From positions 18,901,808 through 18,965,807 of the forward strand of contig NC_088301.1 in assembly GCF_032854445.1 (NCBI RefSeq): 64,000 nt of DNA, in the 5' to 3' direction. Under the pieces are notes generated by a model. It worked only from the letters and a program-made list of their open reading frames with translations. It ran no database searches and was not told where the DNA came from. Below, piece after piece: positions 13,348 to 24,630 of the stretch. Within the stretch, counting starts at the first letter, position 1. Each line of letters starts with the position of its first letter. Source of the stretch: Liolophura sinensis (taxonomy: Eukaryota; Mollusca; Polyplacophora; Chitonida; Chitonidae). The translations under genes and the position numbers were made by a program.

Positions 13348-13638
13348 ACCGTTTCGGTGGCTTCATATTTTCAGCGTCCGCTTCGAAATCGAGAGACCCT
13401 GTATCAAATCCAGGTAGGGTAAAACCAAAGGCTTCAAAAACGGTACTTGTTGCTGCATCGCTTGCCCCCCACCCCCCACCCCCGCGCTAAGAGGTTAGTG
13501 AAAGGAAACGGGATGGGGGTGTAATGCCTGGTGCATGTCTTCGGCATGATACTTCAGATGCATGGACTACAAGAAGACAAAGTATTTCAACACACACCTA
13601 AAACGTAAAACTCAAAACATACATGTACATACATACAT
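13348..13638 (+). mobile_element. tRNA-derived SINE-3
   Basis: It starts ACCGTTTCGGTGGC and continues with GCGTCCGCTTCGAAATCGAG and ATCAAATCCAGG (B-box-like). A C-rich tract follows, then GTCTTCGGCATGATACTTCAG, and it ends ACGTAAAACTCAAAACATACA with a short ACAT tail. Part of the GTTAAGTACGACG terminus is deleted. The C-tract at about 13464-13484 is a G-quadruplex candidate on the minus strand. Confidence 0.75.
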
Positions 13639-13775
13639 TCGCCTGATGTAGGTCTGGATTCGGGTGACGTAACACTCTTCATCGTGCAGAACATTAAAAC
13701 ATGTATTGGTTTTTATTAGTGTTTTATTCTCGCTCTCATTGCTTGTAGATCTGACCTATTAAGCGGTCGACGATA

Positions 13776-14017
13776 TTCGATTGTCTAACCGTTTGCATTC
13801 GATTGTTGTCCATGTGCACTCGATTGTGTGTCCGTTTCCACTCGATTGTGTGTCCGTTTCCACTCGGTTGTGTGTCTGTTCACATTCGATTTTGTGTTCG
13901 TTTGCAGTCGATTGTGTGTCCGTTCACATTCGATTGTGTGGCCGTTTAATTTCGATTGTGTGCCCGTTTAATTTCGATCGCGTGTCCGTTTACATTCGAC
14001 TGTGTGGCCGTTTGAGC
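13776..14017. repeat. 22-bp minisatellite, about 11 units
   Basis: Tandem units of the type ACTCGATTGTGTGTCCGTTTCC, with scattered substitutions and one unit of 21 bp. A 99-codon frame (13781-14080) runs through and just beyond the array because stop codons are rare in the unit. It is not considered a gene. Confidence 0.92.
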
Positions 14018-14095
14018 AGCCTAACCTTCGTTGGAGACTACTTGTCTGCCACCAATATAGTGATATGTGGGGTAAAGTAACCTGTTAAACGCTTA

Positions 14096-14181
14096 GGGTT
14101 TCCCCGGCGATCAGATATCCTCCACCCATGATACTGACCGTCATCGAAATAAACCACAATCAAAATAAATAAATAAATAAT
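14096..14181 (+). mobile_element. SINE-1 3' remnant
   Basis: GGGTTTCCCCGG, then CCTCCACCCATGATACTGACC, GTCATCGAAATAAACCACAA and an AAATAAATAAAT tail. This is a strongly diverged SINE-1 3' end directly after the 22-bp minisatellite. Confidence 0.7.
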
Positions 14182-15133
14182 TGCTTATGTCTGAATTACA
14201 AGTCTTCCACCAGATCAACGCGTGGAATCTGTGGTTAGTGAGAAATGGCCACGCATAGGACATGTTTTGAAGAGATTGATAAAATTTCTAGAATTAAGAA
14301 CGTACTTCAATAATAATACCTTTACGTTTGTTTCAAGATTCAGGTTATTTTGGGAACATAATCCCATAAATACAGGTCCTCATGTCCTTCTGATTGAGGG
14401 ATTCTATAGGTTTTACCTGTCTCTAAACAAAGTGAACTGTTACTGTGAAGTTAACTTTCGCTGGTTCGCAAGGCTTCTTTATAAAAATCTTAAACTTGAC
14501 CCAGCCAAACGAATGAAATACCAATGTAGAAAAATAAACAAACATGTTCTTCACTGTTCTTGAACTGCACAATATATATTCTTTTTGCGAGTTTTCTTAT
14601 TGTTGTTGCTGTTTTACTCTTAGTTATACTAAGGGGTTCACCAAGCAATTAAATATTTGGTTTTCAAGATTTAGGTGGATCGTCATGTATTCACCGACAT
14701 ATATGCTTTTAAATCGGAACATAATGAGTGATAAAACCAATCAGTGTTAAGTGATTGTTCTACCTACAATCTGTATCCCTTTCATTAAAGTGTCATCATT
14801 ATTTTTCACGTAAGTTTCTCTCTTTAACTCATTGGATAAGATCATGTCGAGTGGGATTCAGCCATTCGTTATATTGCACATAGTGACGTCATCTATGCGA
14901 TTGTGTGCAATTTCTGTTTTCAGTCAGTTTGTCATCGGAATCATCGAGTGATTACATTTAGATATTTAGATATATATACATCCGTGATCAGTCCTTATAT
15001 TGTCGAATGTTACTGAGATGGAAATGGATTTCAAAAAGCGATCTCAGTGTTCAGAAGAAATTTCTAGAAAGGGCATTATTCACTGACAACGGGTTTGAAT
15101 TAGATGACTAGCATGTAAAATCACTGAAATCTG

Positions 15134-15136
<3 letters not shown>
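14182..15136. other. Non-coding stretch with an unrecognised 113-codon frame
   Basis: A plus-strand frame at 14222-14563 is AT-rich and has a plausible mixed amino-acid composition. It lacks a signal peptide, any domain I know, and convincing splice sites. It is more likely chance than a gene, though a fragment of a lineage-specific or transposon protein is possible. Confidence 0.3.

Positions 15137-15194
<58 letters not shown>
15137..15194. repeat. (AT)n microsatellite, 58 bp
   Basis: An uninterrupted AT dinucleotide run in non-coding DNA. Confidence 0.97.
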
Positions 15195-15197
<3 letters not shown>

Positions 15198-16212
15198 ATA
15201 TTTCCTTCGGAAATGGGTCTCGTGAACATGCACTTCAAACTTCGAGTTTTATGCGTACGTGGTATACGAACATTGAACATTGAAAATTGCATTCTGATTC
15301 AAAAATTACTTTTTTACTTAAGAGAAGTGACTCAGTATAACTGAGTTGGTGAGAGGGAGGCGCACTACATGGCAGATAATGTTTAAATCAATGGGCTGGT
15401 TTGCTGAACATCTTGGTAAAAATTGTAAAGGTAAAATTAACCCGACAAAAATATCGATAGCCACTCCGCCATGTGTTCTCCCACTTTTCTCTATTGTATG
15501 ACACATGATCTATTTATGAAACGACATTTTCAAAAAGCAGACCAATTTACAATACTAAGGGATTGACCCTGCAATCCCCTATACAAATGATAAATAAGTA
15601 ATATATGACCTAAGTGCTTGCATATAGATGAAACTAGACTTTGGCATAACCTTAAGGCTAGACAGGCTTTGCGGCAGGCGCCTGATGCAGTGCAACTTGC
15701 AGACCTTTGTTATAATCACGCTATTTCTTTTCATTTCTTTAAAGGTTCTTAAAAGGCAGGAAGAGGGAATCTGGTTTTCACATAAATCACAACTGAATAA
15801 GCTTGACTCTACGCCAGACAATCTGTAGAGAGAGTAAAAAGACACATGAGACGTTTACGGTTTATCCGAATAAAAGGTCACTCACGCCAATAAGCTCAAC
15901 GGGGGTGCTCGCTCCAATGCAGGCTCACATTGGTTCGGCGGCGTCTTGAAATCAGCAGATTCCTCCCGAAAGAAGGAAGTTATAGGCAATAGGCGTTTTC
16001 CGGGCTCTGTCAGTACCAGTGAAATCTGAACGCTGCGGTAGACGAGAAAAATAGATTAATACGTAAAACTCCATATAAATAAATAAATAAATCAGTCAGT
16101 AAATAAATAATATAATGAATGAAGCTGAATTAGGTAAACAATGTTGTGGTGTTAATTACAATCTACCAGCCATCACTGGTCGAGAAATATATGTACTCAA
16201 ATGCTGTTTTGA
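15195..16212. other. Non-coding stretch with a possible SINE remnant
   Basis: No gene was recognised. The end (about 15990-16095) has CCGGGCTCTGTC, GTAAAACTCCATATAAATAA and a short AAATAAAT run, possibly a very old SINE-1 3' end. Nothing else could be assigned. Confidence 0.35.
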
Positions 16213-16420
16213 TTTATTTATTTATAATAAAGGTGTTTTACGCCTTACTAAAGAATAGTTCACTTACACGACGGCGGCAAACATTGTGAGGAAAAACCCA
16301 CGACCATCCGCAGGTTGCTGCAGGCCTACTCACATACAATCGGACAGGAAGCCAGCATGATCTAGGCTTGAACTCACATCGACCACATTGGAAATGTTGT
16401 GGAGGGGCCACTGAGTGACT
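16213..16420 (-). mobile_element. SINE-1, diverged
   Basis: It starts TTTATTTATTTATAAT and continues with GTGTTTTACGCCTTACTAAAG, ACACGACGGCGGC, CCACGACCATCCGCAGGTTG, GGAAGCCAGCATGA and CTTGAACTCACATCGACC (minus-strand B-box region). The head is recognisable but worn. Confidence 0.88.
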
Positions 16421-17021
16421 GTGGTGCGCTGGCAGACTGCTGGCAGATCTTCCAATACACAAATGCTGGTTTGAGGCAGAGATTCTGTCCGTCACTGAGT
16501 ATAATGATGGTGGTCGCAATACAGAGAGGTTGTTGTTAATGTAGATTGGCTTAACTAATAACACTTATCCGAAAATAACAACAAAGGCTACAAATACCCA
16601 TGGATGGCACATGACATGTATGCTGCGTGGTGTAGGTCATACTCTTCAGACTGAAGTACTACAAATATGGCCGTAAAACAAATCATTCATTCATTCTTCC
16701 AAATCTTTAATACTCTAAATGGAAATCTGCCTACATTTTAGCTACGCCTTTATTTCACGAATATATTCCCCTTTTTGCATTCTATCTTACTAACAACCAC
16801 TGAAAAGTGTTGAAGCCTATACACATGTATATGTATTCCATGTCGACCCATTAGAAAGCCCAGTTTCCAGTTCGTGTCACATACACTCACTCACTGTGGT
16901 GATAGAAAACTACAGGTACGCGGCAGCGAGACAGTAATCTATATTAACAGTGTTCATTCTTTTACGAGACAGGTCTCCTGGTACCAGGTTTGTATACAAG
17001 CCGACAGAAAACCTTACATTA
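16421..17021. other. Non-coding stretch with another SINE-like 3' end
   Basis: At about 16622-16698 the sequence CATACTCTTCAGACTGAAGTA is followed by GGCCGTAAAACAAATCATTC and an ATTC tail. It resembles the termini of the other SINEs but with a different simple tail. The rest has no recognisable feature. Confidence 0.4.
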
Positions 17022-17302
17022 CCTCGCTGCCTCGCAACCTCGCTACTACGTTGCCTCGTTATCTAACTACCTCACTGCCTTGCTACGTCTCTGTCTCGCT
17101 ACCTCCCTGTATCACTCTCTATCTCACTGCCTCGCCACCTCGCTACTTCGCTGCCTAGTTGCCTCCCTGCTTTCCTGTCTCTACACCTCACTACATAGCT
17201 GACTCGCTGTCTCGTTGTCTCTCTACCACGCAGACAAGCTACCTCGCTGCATCCTTGCCTTGCTGTCTCGCTTAAGCGGTGCTTCGCTACCTCGTTGCCT
17301 TT
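17022..17302. repeat. 8-bp minisatellite (CCTCGCTA type)
   Basis: About 280 bp of octamer-based tandem repeats (CTCGCTGC, CTCGCTAC, CTCGTTGC and similar) on a pyrimidine-rich strand. Several Leu/Ser/Tyr-rich frames through it are artefacts. Units drift in sequence, so the array is old. Confidence 0.88.
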
Positions 17303-17343
17303 GTGGCGTTAAGCCATCATTCATTCATTCATTCATTCATTCA
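17303..17343. repeat. (ATTC)n tract with SINE-like terminus
   Basis: GGCGTTAAGCCATCATTCATT followed by more ATTC units. The preceding GGCGTTAAGCC matches the GTAAAAC-like SINE 3' terminus seen near 16690, so this is probably a SINE tail. Confidence 0.6.
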
Positions 17344-18317
17344 CTACCTTGTGTTATACTAGAATGTCGAAGTAGCAAAAGGTTTTATATTGTCCTTCCG
17401 TAGAGTTTACACTTGTGCAGAGCAGCCTCTCGTAATTTGCTGTAAAACATGCCTATAATATGTGTCTCTGCAAGGTGTGGCGTGCTCAGCTATCGATGTC
17501 GATGGAGAAATCGATATATAAATAACCTGTGTTCTATTGAAATCATTCCTTTTGTCATGCCTCGCCCATCATAAGGCTGTGAGCAATCTGACGGTTGACC
17601 CAGGAGCGCCGCATCCAGACGACTCTTACGCTCCACTTGTCTGAAGTAATAAAGGGGTAATCGGTTAGAACAACCGTAACTGAGGTAAAGAAAAACAAAC
17701 CATCCGATTCATTTGTATCGGATGTAGATACGGGGACATATACTTCTACGTTACACAGAGATATTTTTTTAGTTGAAAGCTTTGCTTTCTCCGGAAAAAC
17801 TCCGGATCAAGGCATTACAGCCTGTTTAGGAAGAATCAAAAAGATTAACAGAATAGCTTGAGATAACTTACGATATTTTTCTAGGTGGCTGTAAATAGTT
17901 CTGCTGAAAATCAATCCGTTTTGAGAACTGACACACACCATACAACCCACGTCATCTTTACCATCATCATCATCTTCACCACAATACGTTTCGCAGTGTA
18001 GCCGAGTTTTCCTTTCTGTGAAAAAGTTCATCACTTATTACTTTACTTGTATGTCTTAAAGAGATTTGATTTTCTGTCAAGCTGATGGATCAAACTTGTT
18101 TTAACCTGTATAACTGTAAGCTTTTAGTGCTCATTTAGAGCCCTCTGGAAAGTCGAACCCAGCTCCCTTTCGTCATGTGGTTTGCTTGGTACATGGAGAA
18201 GGGCTGCTTTTGTCCCGGATCTGCCCTTTTCTCACTTTTCACGTATATACCGGTACCTGACTACTATCAAAAAATATGACACTGCACCAGGCCCTCAAGA
18301 AGTGAGGTATCGCAGTT
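17344..18317. other. Non-coding stretch, nothing recognised
   Basis: Open frames are below 76 codons and none has a domain. A minus-strand frame at 17807-18034 has an Asp-rich run from a CATCATCAT tract and is not called. Confidence 0.45.
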
Positions 18318-18612
18318 GTGTGATGCGTCAGAATTCCTGTGATGCGTCACAGCCGATGTTCCACGTCACGGTTCCCTTTTCAAACGCCACAGTTCATGTT
18401 TGATGCGTCCCAGGTCCTGTTTGACACGTCACCGTTCATGTTTGACACGTCACAGTTCATGTACGAAGCATCACAGTTTCTGTGTGACACTTCACAATTC
18501 CCGTGTGATGCGTCACAGGCCGTGTTTGAGTTCTGTTTAAGACGTCACAGTTTCTGTGTGATATGTCACGGGTTTCACACGTCACAGCTGCTGGTTCATA
18601 TGTCAAAGTTCC
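18318..18612. repeat. About 21-bp minisatellite with CGTCA core
   Basis: Degenerate tandem units of the form TTTGACACGTCACAGTTCATG, about 14 copies. Most units keep CGTCAC, similar to a half cAMP-response element. Short frames rich in Phe, Asp, Thr and Ser are repeat-derived. A final isolated unit (GACACGTCACAG) lies near 18690. Confidence 0.88.
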
Positions 18613-18710
18613 CCGTTTAAAAATTTTTCCGTCTTATGCTGTCGCACATTTTGTTGAGTCTTAGACTTTACTTTTTGGACTTCCTCTTGACACGTCACAG
18701 AGCTCGAAAG

Positions 18711-19076
18711 ATGTACATGTATGTATACATGCTTTGGGATTAGCGTCGTGCTTAACAATTTTTCAGTTATATGACGACAAGGAGTCATTAAGCGTGTGTA
18801 CATATACTGCGTCTTCTTGTGGCAGGGCGAGTCAAGGCCACCAAAGCGCTGCCACGACTGAAGTATTTCATGCCGAAGACATGACACCCCACCCAGTCAC
18901 ATCACAATGACACCGGGTCAAGCAGTCCTGTTCCCTTACTCTAACCGCTCAGTGCTGAGCGCCAAGCGAGGTAGCAACAAATACCATTTTTAAAGTTTTT
19001 GATATGAGCCGACCTGGGTTTGATCCTGAGTCTCTCGACTTTAAGGCGCTCTAACAATTAGGTCACCGAAGTTGTC
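18711..19076 (-). mobile_element. tRNA-derived SINE-3, near full length
   Basis: The left edge has a decayed GTATGTAT tail followed by the minus-strand terminus GTCGTGCTTAACAATTTTTCAG. The middle has GGCAGGGCGAGTC, CATGCCGAAGACATGAC and GCTGAGCGCCAAGCGAGG. The right edge has GGGTTTGATCC (B-box side) and ends ACCGAAGTTGT. This copy is the best guide to SINE-3 organisation in the window, about 365 bp. Confidence 0.85.
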
Positions 19077-19635
19077 TGAGTTCGAAAGACTTTCCACATC
19101 TAAGTTAAACGGCTTGAATTACATTTCGTGAGTTTTACCTTAAATCGAACCTAACCTCCCATTACCGAGGCCTTCAAACGCAATGGCATTGTTCTGTGAT
19201 GGAGAATCGCCCAGGTACACGAACTGTAATGATCGTTTTGCACATGGTTTTAGCCTGGCGCTCGGCATTAGTGGCATGGGGTCTATGTTATCAGCCGTTA
19301 CCGGGCGTGTCTACTCTCTCAGTGCGTGGAATTATTATGCCGCTGTCATGCGATCTACTACTTAACTATTTGTCTCATTTTGTCGATATTTTTTTTATCA
19401 CCTGCCTTTTTTCTAAGACCGCTTTCTATTAACCGTATGGTTTATATTAAAAGAGAGTTAGGCATGACTTATTCAAAAAGTGCCCCGCAACACACTGACG
19501 AAGTCCAGCTAGCACTTCACAAAATCCAAGCATATGTCTATCGCTCATGAATAAACCAAAAAAAAAAACATGGAGTACACTCGCAGAAAATATCACACAA
19601 ACATGGTAAACTCGGACGAAAACATGTCCTATAGA
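19077..19635. other. Non-coding stretch, nothing recognised
   Basis: Three overlapping frames of 60-78 codons (19183-19550) are open but show no domain and no coherent splice structure. Confidence 0.4.
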
Positions 19636-19775
19636 CCAGAGGCCGGTTTCATGAAGCTTACTTAGTGTTAAGTTGCCCTGAGCTAAGTGCTCTTTATATC
19701 TCTACACCATACGTTGTCATGGTAGTTAAGGGCTTACTTAGCTAAGTGCATGGGCTTCATGAAGCCAACCCCTGG
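19636..19775. mobile_element. MITE-like element with imperfect terminal inverted repeats
   Basis: The left end CCAGAGGCCGGTTTCATGAAGC pairs with the inverted right end (plus strand GCTTCATGAAGCCAACCCCTGG). Inside, TACTTAG and ACTTAGCTAAGT extend the symmetry. Total length is 140 bp with no coding capacity, as expected for a non-autonomous DNA transposon. I did not find a convincing target-site duplication, so the superfamily is unassigned. Confidence 0.65.
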
Positions 19776-20459
19776 CTTCACTGGATCTTTCTCTGTCAAA
19801 GAAACGATTTAATGATTTAACACCGATTTGAAGCTCACAGCCTCATTTCCCATGGTTCAGTCTAATAGCCGTCAGCCAGTCACATTTCACAGCGCGAAAG
19901 ATTCCTTCATAAATCACGCTGAAATTGATGTAGAACTTACCAGACAAACAACACAGTTATGACTGAGCTCAGTAACAGTTTTTAATACATACAATCTCTT
20001 GTTCAACCATTTTGTAAATGGTTTTGGGAAGATAATTCCCCTGGTCTGTGTGAGCTCCCAGACTGGCAACTGAACATGGTCAATGCCCTTTATTCCCTGT
20101 AAACGTCTCCCTGGAATCTCTCTGAATTACAGCTAAAGCTCGGCTCAATTACAAATATGGCTGGAGTGATAGCACAACTTATGCAATTGCAGACAACCCG
20201 ATCATTCTTGAGGTACATGTAATACTGTTATGTTTACCACAAGGAGATATAGTGCAACCTGACGGAATAATTGTCACCAGTTCACATTTTGCGGCTTGGG
20301 ATATACCCACACAGAATGATTTGTCTTCTACTCTGTCACTTGTACTACAACACAAACTGCAAAGCAGTACGTGATAGTAGGCGTAGTTTACTATACTTTT
20401 GGTCATAGTGATGTTTGCTTGGTCGTTATCCTTATGGACGCTCCCCTTGGTACTTTCGC
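19776..20459. other. Non-coding stretch, nothing recognised
   Basis: No gene was seen. A 173-codon minus-strand frame (20179-20700) begins in the GC-rich repeat on the right and runs into this stretch. Its repeat origin argues against a real protein. Confidence 0.4.
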
Positions 20460-20760
20460 CCAAAGCTTTATGCTTGCCCAGGCCTTTGACCATGGTAACT
20501 GACAACGGCCATCTAGATCGCGACTTTAGCGACCTCAAGGAGGACACGGATTTAGCAAAACCGCGACCTTCGTGTCCACGCGAAAGACGCGGAGGTCTCG
20601 GAGGGCGCCGAAGGCGTGAACCCGCGCCTTCCATTTGGTGCGCGCTCCCGCAGTCGTCGAAGTTAATTAAAACCGCAACCTCCGCGTCCGCGTGGAACAC
20701 CTGGAACCGCCATCTTTGACGCTATTAGCCACAATATTTGACAGCCGTGAAACTTCAGGC
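20460..20760 (-). repeat. GC-rich dispersed repeat, copy 1 (inverted)
   Basis: Read on the minus strand it carries TTGTGGCTAATAGCGT, GGTTTTAATTAACTTCG, GACACGAAGGTCGCGG and CGCGATCTAGATGGCCGTTG in that order. These match ATGGTGGCTGATAGTGT, GGCTTTAATTGAATCC, GGCACGAAGGTCCGCGG and CGCGGTCTAGATGGCCGCTG in the plus-strand copy at 22120. It is much richer in GC and CpG than its flanks. No coding region I recognise; probably a transposon. Confidence 0.75.
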
Positions 20761-21588
20761 TTGAATATATTTATCTTATTAATGCTTAATGTTGCAGAAA
20801 AACAAGTAACTGGCGATCTTTCCCAAGTGTGACACAAAGATTGTCACCTGCATGAACAGCAAAGGTATATAGCACACTGATGGAGCAATGACCTTCATTA
20901 AGACCAACTAAATGGCGACGAAGAATTGCATGAGAACAGTAGGATATCTTACGAGGCGACCTCTATCGGGACGAGACTGGGTCATCATCTGACTTGGACA
21001 TGGAAACCAAAGATAGTAATTGACTTACACAACGATTTCGTTGGTTGGCAAGTGTCATAAGTTAGTGTTTTAATGTTTGAAGTTGTGAGGAGTTTTCTAA
21101 GTACACCTAAATATACCCAAATTAACTTTAATCGCATGCAAATATAGGCTTGCAAGTAACCTCCTGAAGTTGGGATGTTCAAGCAGTCTTTGGTCAGATA
21201 GGTCGCGACTTCTTTGATAGCTTGGACATAATTGTTTCATTGTTTGGCAAGAGTCATTCGTTTCATGAAATCCCCGTTTTTGTGATGGAAGTTGAAAGAA
21301 GTCCAAATAATAAAACAGACCTTAATTAATACATACATGTATGTGAAACTTTGCGCATATGTACAGACTTATAACTATATAAATTTCATTTTGCTTTTAA
21401 CACGCCGGAAAGGGTGTAGGAAGCAATGTGATAAAATTGCTTTTGTAACTACATCTATTCGTGATATTCACGTCGTTTTACACGAAGCTCTTAATACGTT
21501 ATCCATTACACTGACACGCTACATAGGTTTACCACATATGTTTACTTCACATTATTGTTTTTGTTCGCTTTAGCCAAGTTAGTGAGTT
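20761..21588. other. Non-coding stretch, nothing recognised
   Basis: Frames reach only 93 codons and show no domain. No repeat was assigned. Confidence 0.45.
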
Positions 21589-21697
21589 CTTGAACACCCG
21601 GTACACCTCACTTGAACACCTAGTACACCTCATTGAACACCTAGTACACCTTACTTTAACACCTGGTACACCTCACTTGAACACACGGTTCACCTTA
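21589..21697. repeat. 22-bp minisatellite, 5 units
   Basis: Five tandem copies of a CTTGAACACCTAGTACACCT type unit, 20-23 bp each, with few substitutions. Confidence 0.92.
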
Positions 21698-22118
21698 CTC
21701 GTATAAATCCCAAGGCCAAAGCGGTGGATACGCAGAATAAATGACTTGCGGTAAACAAGTTTTTAGTAGTTGCTATGGGGGCAGTTATAATGCAATACCC
21801 CAAACTATGAACGGGACGCTTCTCACCCAGATCTGCGCCACTTGTGTTATCTCATGGTACATTACATTCTTCGTGCTGAGACAGAGATCAGTTCGAGGGT
21901 CAGTGAAACTAGCACAAGATATCACATTCTCAGCTACACCAGCTGCATTTTTTCGCGAATACGAAAAGAAAACAAATAATACAATCTTGATTATTTAACA
22001 CATCGGATGAAAAAGATTTAAACGACCACAGCCATTGTTTTCTATCTTGCTTGGTAACTTGGTATACATCGATTTTAATCTGTACTTCTTATGAACGCGT
22101 CACTTGATACGCTATTCT
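21698..22118. other. Non-coding stretch, nothing recognised
   Basis: An 85-codon plus frame (21741-21998) has one hydrophobic patch but no family resemblance. It is left uncalled. Confidence 0.4.
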
Positions 22119-22720
22119 GTAGCTACCAGAAACACGATGTCGCACCACTCGTACCGTTTGCGAGACGTCAACGAAAACTATGGTGGCTGATAGTGTTCTT
22201 TCATGACCACGACTTTGGCGATCCAGCGGAGGGCCTGGTCTTACCAAAACGTGTGTTGAGACGCGGAAGCACGGGAGGCACGGGAGGCGCGGGAGACAGA
22301 ACCGCGTCATTGGCGTGTTCCTCCTGGTTAGAGTGGGCGTGGCGATCGCTGTTCCGTGTGTTCTGTGGGGCGTGGAGGGCCCGGCTTTAATTGAATCCTG
22401 TTAGCTGCGGCTTCCGCGTTTTCCGCGGGGGCACGAAGGTCCGCGGCGGTTGTGTAAAACCCTGTTCTCCGAAGGTCGCGGTCTAGATGGCCGCTGTCAG
22501 CCACCACGGGGCACAGTGGCGTCCCGAGGCTATATAAATGACTGGTAAAATTGCAGATTTCGATTTTCTACACGGTCATGATTTTGCTTACGTTGAACTC
22601 CGACATTTCCAAAAAAGTAAAAAAGAATGCTTCTTTAAACATTACTTCGGATACTTAATCGATACAAATATGCATTTATTTAGTGTTGTCTTTTCTTTAA
22701 AGTTTTGGAATCTTGTACTA
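22119..22720 (+). repeat. GC-rich dispersed repeat, copy 2
   Basis: It starts near ACCAGAAACACGATGTCGCAC, passes through the GC-rich block shared with copy 1 (about 22180-22515) and ends around GTGTTGTCTTTTCTTTAAAG. The first and last parts match copy 3 at 62040. The unit is about 600 bp. The small frames inside (99 and 73 codons) are on opposite strands of the same GC-rich block and have no domain. Confidence 0.75.
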
Positions 22721-24546
22721 GGTTTACCAAACTTCAGTCTGATGTGTTTTAATGAAGCGTTGTACATCAAATAGTCAACTGGAGTTATTCAAATCACTGG
22801 GCTAATTTTAACCTGACTAGACAGTTAATCCTTATAGAAAGGACATGCCTTCTCAATTTGGTACAGGTGTTACGGAGATTAACGCCTGGCGGGGCGAGCG
22901 CTGTCACCGGTTAATCTTGTCGACATGGCCGTTACTCGGCAGATTGTCGCGCCTCGTCCAGCGGTGGTTGGTTATCCAGTCATTATTCCGTTCCCTGGTC
23001 TGTAATCGTTCTGGTTGAACCGTTAGTTTGTCAGAAAAAAGAAAGCAACGGTGTAAATTATCCAAAACAGCCGTCCCTTACTTTAGCACATTAACTTTTA
23101 AGCTTCATCAAGTATTCATCCATTTAGACACATGTTTTCGCGGCTGACAGACTCATCTGTCTAATTTGACCAGCCAGGTGTTTCTCTTGAGTCTCGATGA
23201 GGATGTCACAAACCAAGAGAATTGGCGCATACGTTTCGATCTTTCTTGTACTATTATCAGGTGGCCCAGCACTCTGTGCTGGAACACCTATTGAAATCAC
23301 TCTGGTTTTTATTATTTTCCTGCTATGGAAAGCTTTTTGAAAGCTTTAATAGCTGTAAAAATAAAAGTTTTTATTGAATGTTGTTGAAATTTGGTGATTT
23401 TAGGAACAAGGTTACGAGGCAAATTTGCTTTTTTTGGTTAACTTTGGTCAGGTGACATGGCGATCATCTTGGATTTTGATCAAAAACTTAAAAAATCTTC
23501 TTCTCAAGAACCAACGAACGGATTGTTTTGAAATCAGATATGCCTGTAGAGTGATCTCGGTGAGAACAAGTTTGAGAAAATCTTGGACATGCAATGAAAG
23601 CTTTGGAAGCTCGCCATCGGACGAACTTATGACGTCATAAAAAGTGCCTAAGTTTGATAATGTTTTCATCTACTCTGGTGTATTTGACAAGGCTGATTCC
23701 GAATCTGCTTTCCGATTTTGCAACTCTCCCTCCTCTCCACAGCATGTTATTCTTGTTAGGCCAAATTCAACCGTTAAAGAAACATCGCGGTTTCTAGTTT
23801 CTATTCAGGTCTAGACCTTACATGCCCAAAAGAAAGAGATGAGCTTTAGGATGCCGCACAGAAAAGTGACTACGAAACCGTGCGCCATGACTTTGGCCTG
23901 AGGATCTTTTATAAAGAAAACAACACAAAACATCTCTTATTCCTTCTAACTATTTAGGCCAAAATTTCAGATCTTTATAGTCTCCTAACATTTCCTGTCA
24001 CCTACATGCACTCGCCCACTCTCAAAACTGAACAGAGCCAGGGAAACCAGATGAGACACTAGAGTGGGGTGATTGCTCTCCATGTCTTGAGCAACCTGAA
24101 ATGAACATGTGGTGCCAACGACTAACTCGATCAAGACACTGCGGTGGTTTTCAGCACTAGAAGCATTGCATATTTCTATTTGATATTTGGTAGTTTGGGG
24201 ATTGAAACCCAGTTGTTTATTTTTCATTTTTGTCATGCTTTTTCTCCATTTTGCCTGTTTTTGTAAATCCTGTTACAATTTGCGCATGCAGGTTTAATGT
24301 GTTGAATTTTCTGTTATCTATGTACTTCGGCAGTTGAATAAAGCTATTCATCGTTATGTGTGTTAGCATTTGTTTGGTAAACAGATGATTTCCAAAGCTT
24401 AATTTTTCCGATCATGGCAAATTAGTTCATCGCATTACCTTCACAGTGTTTTCTTATTTGACATTCAATTGGGCCTTGATTCTTGGCCACCGGTATCGGT
24501 GTAAGGAAAGTAACAGCTTTAATTATTGGTGTTGTTATCATCATTT
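22721..24546. other. Non-coding stretch, nothing recognised
   Basis: About 1.8 kb of AT-rich DNA. Two opposing frames at 23425-23669 overlap each other and have no domain. No repeat family was recognised. Confidence 0.45.
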
Positions 24547-24569
24547 TCTTCTTCTTCTTCTTCTTCTTC

Positions 24570-24610
<41 letters not shown>

Positions 24611-24630
24611 TATTATTATTATTATTATTG
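24547..24630. repeat. Compound trinucleotide microsatellite (CTT)n(CAT)n(TAT)n
   Basis: Three adjoining trinucleotide runs differing by single substitutions, as if one had mutated into the next. Frames through it give poly-Ser, poly-His/Tyr or poly-Met/Lys and are artefacts. Confidence 0.97.

Noticed and set aside
20179-20719. Opposing frames of 173 (minus) and 106 (plus) codons
   Set aside because: They read opposite strands of the GC-rich dispersed repeat, whose composition alone suppresses stop codons. The same block at 22.1-22.4 kb does not preserve the frames.
24547-24630. CRISPR-like regular repeat
   Set aside because: It is a simple trinucleotide microsatellite without spacers. None of the tandem arrays in the window has unique spacers between identical repeats.
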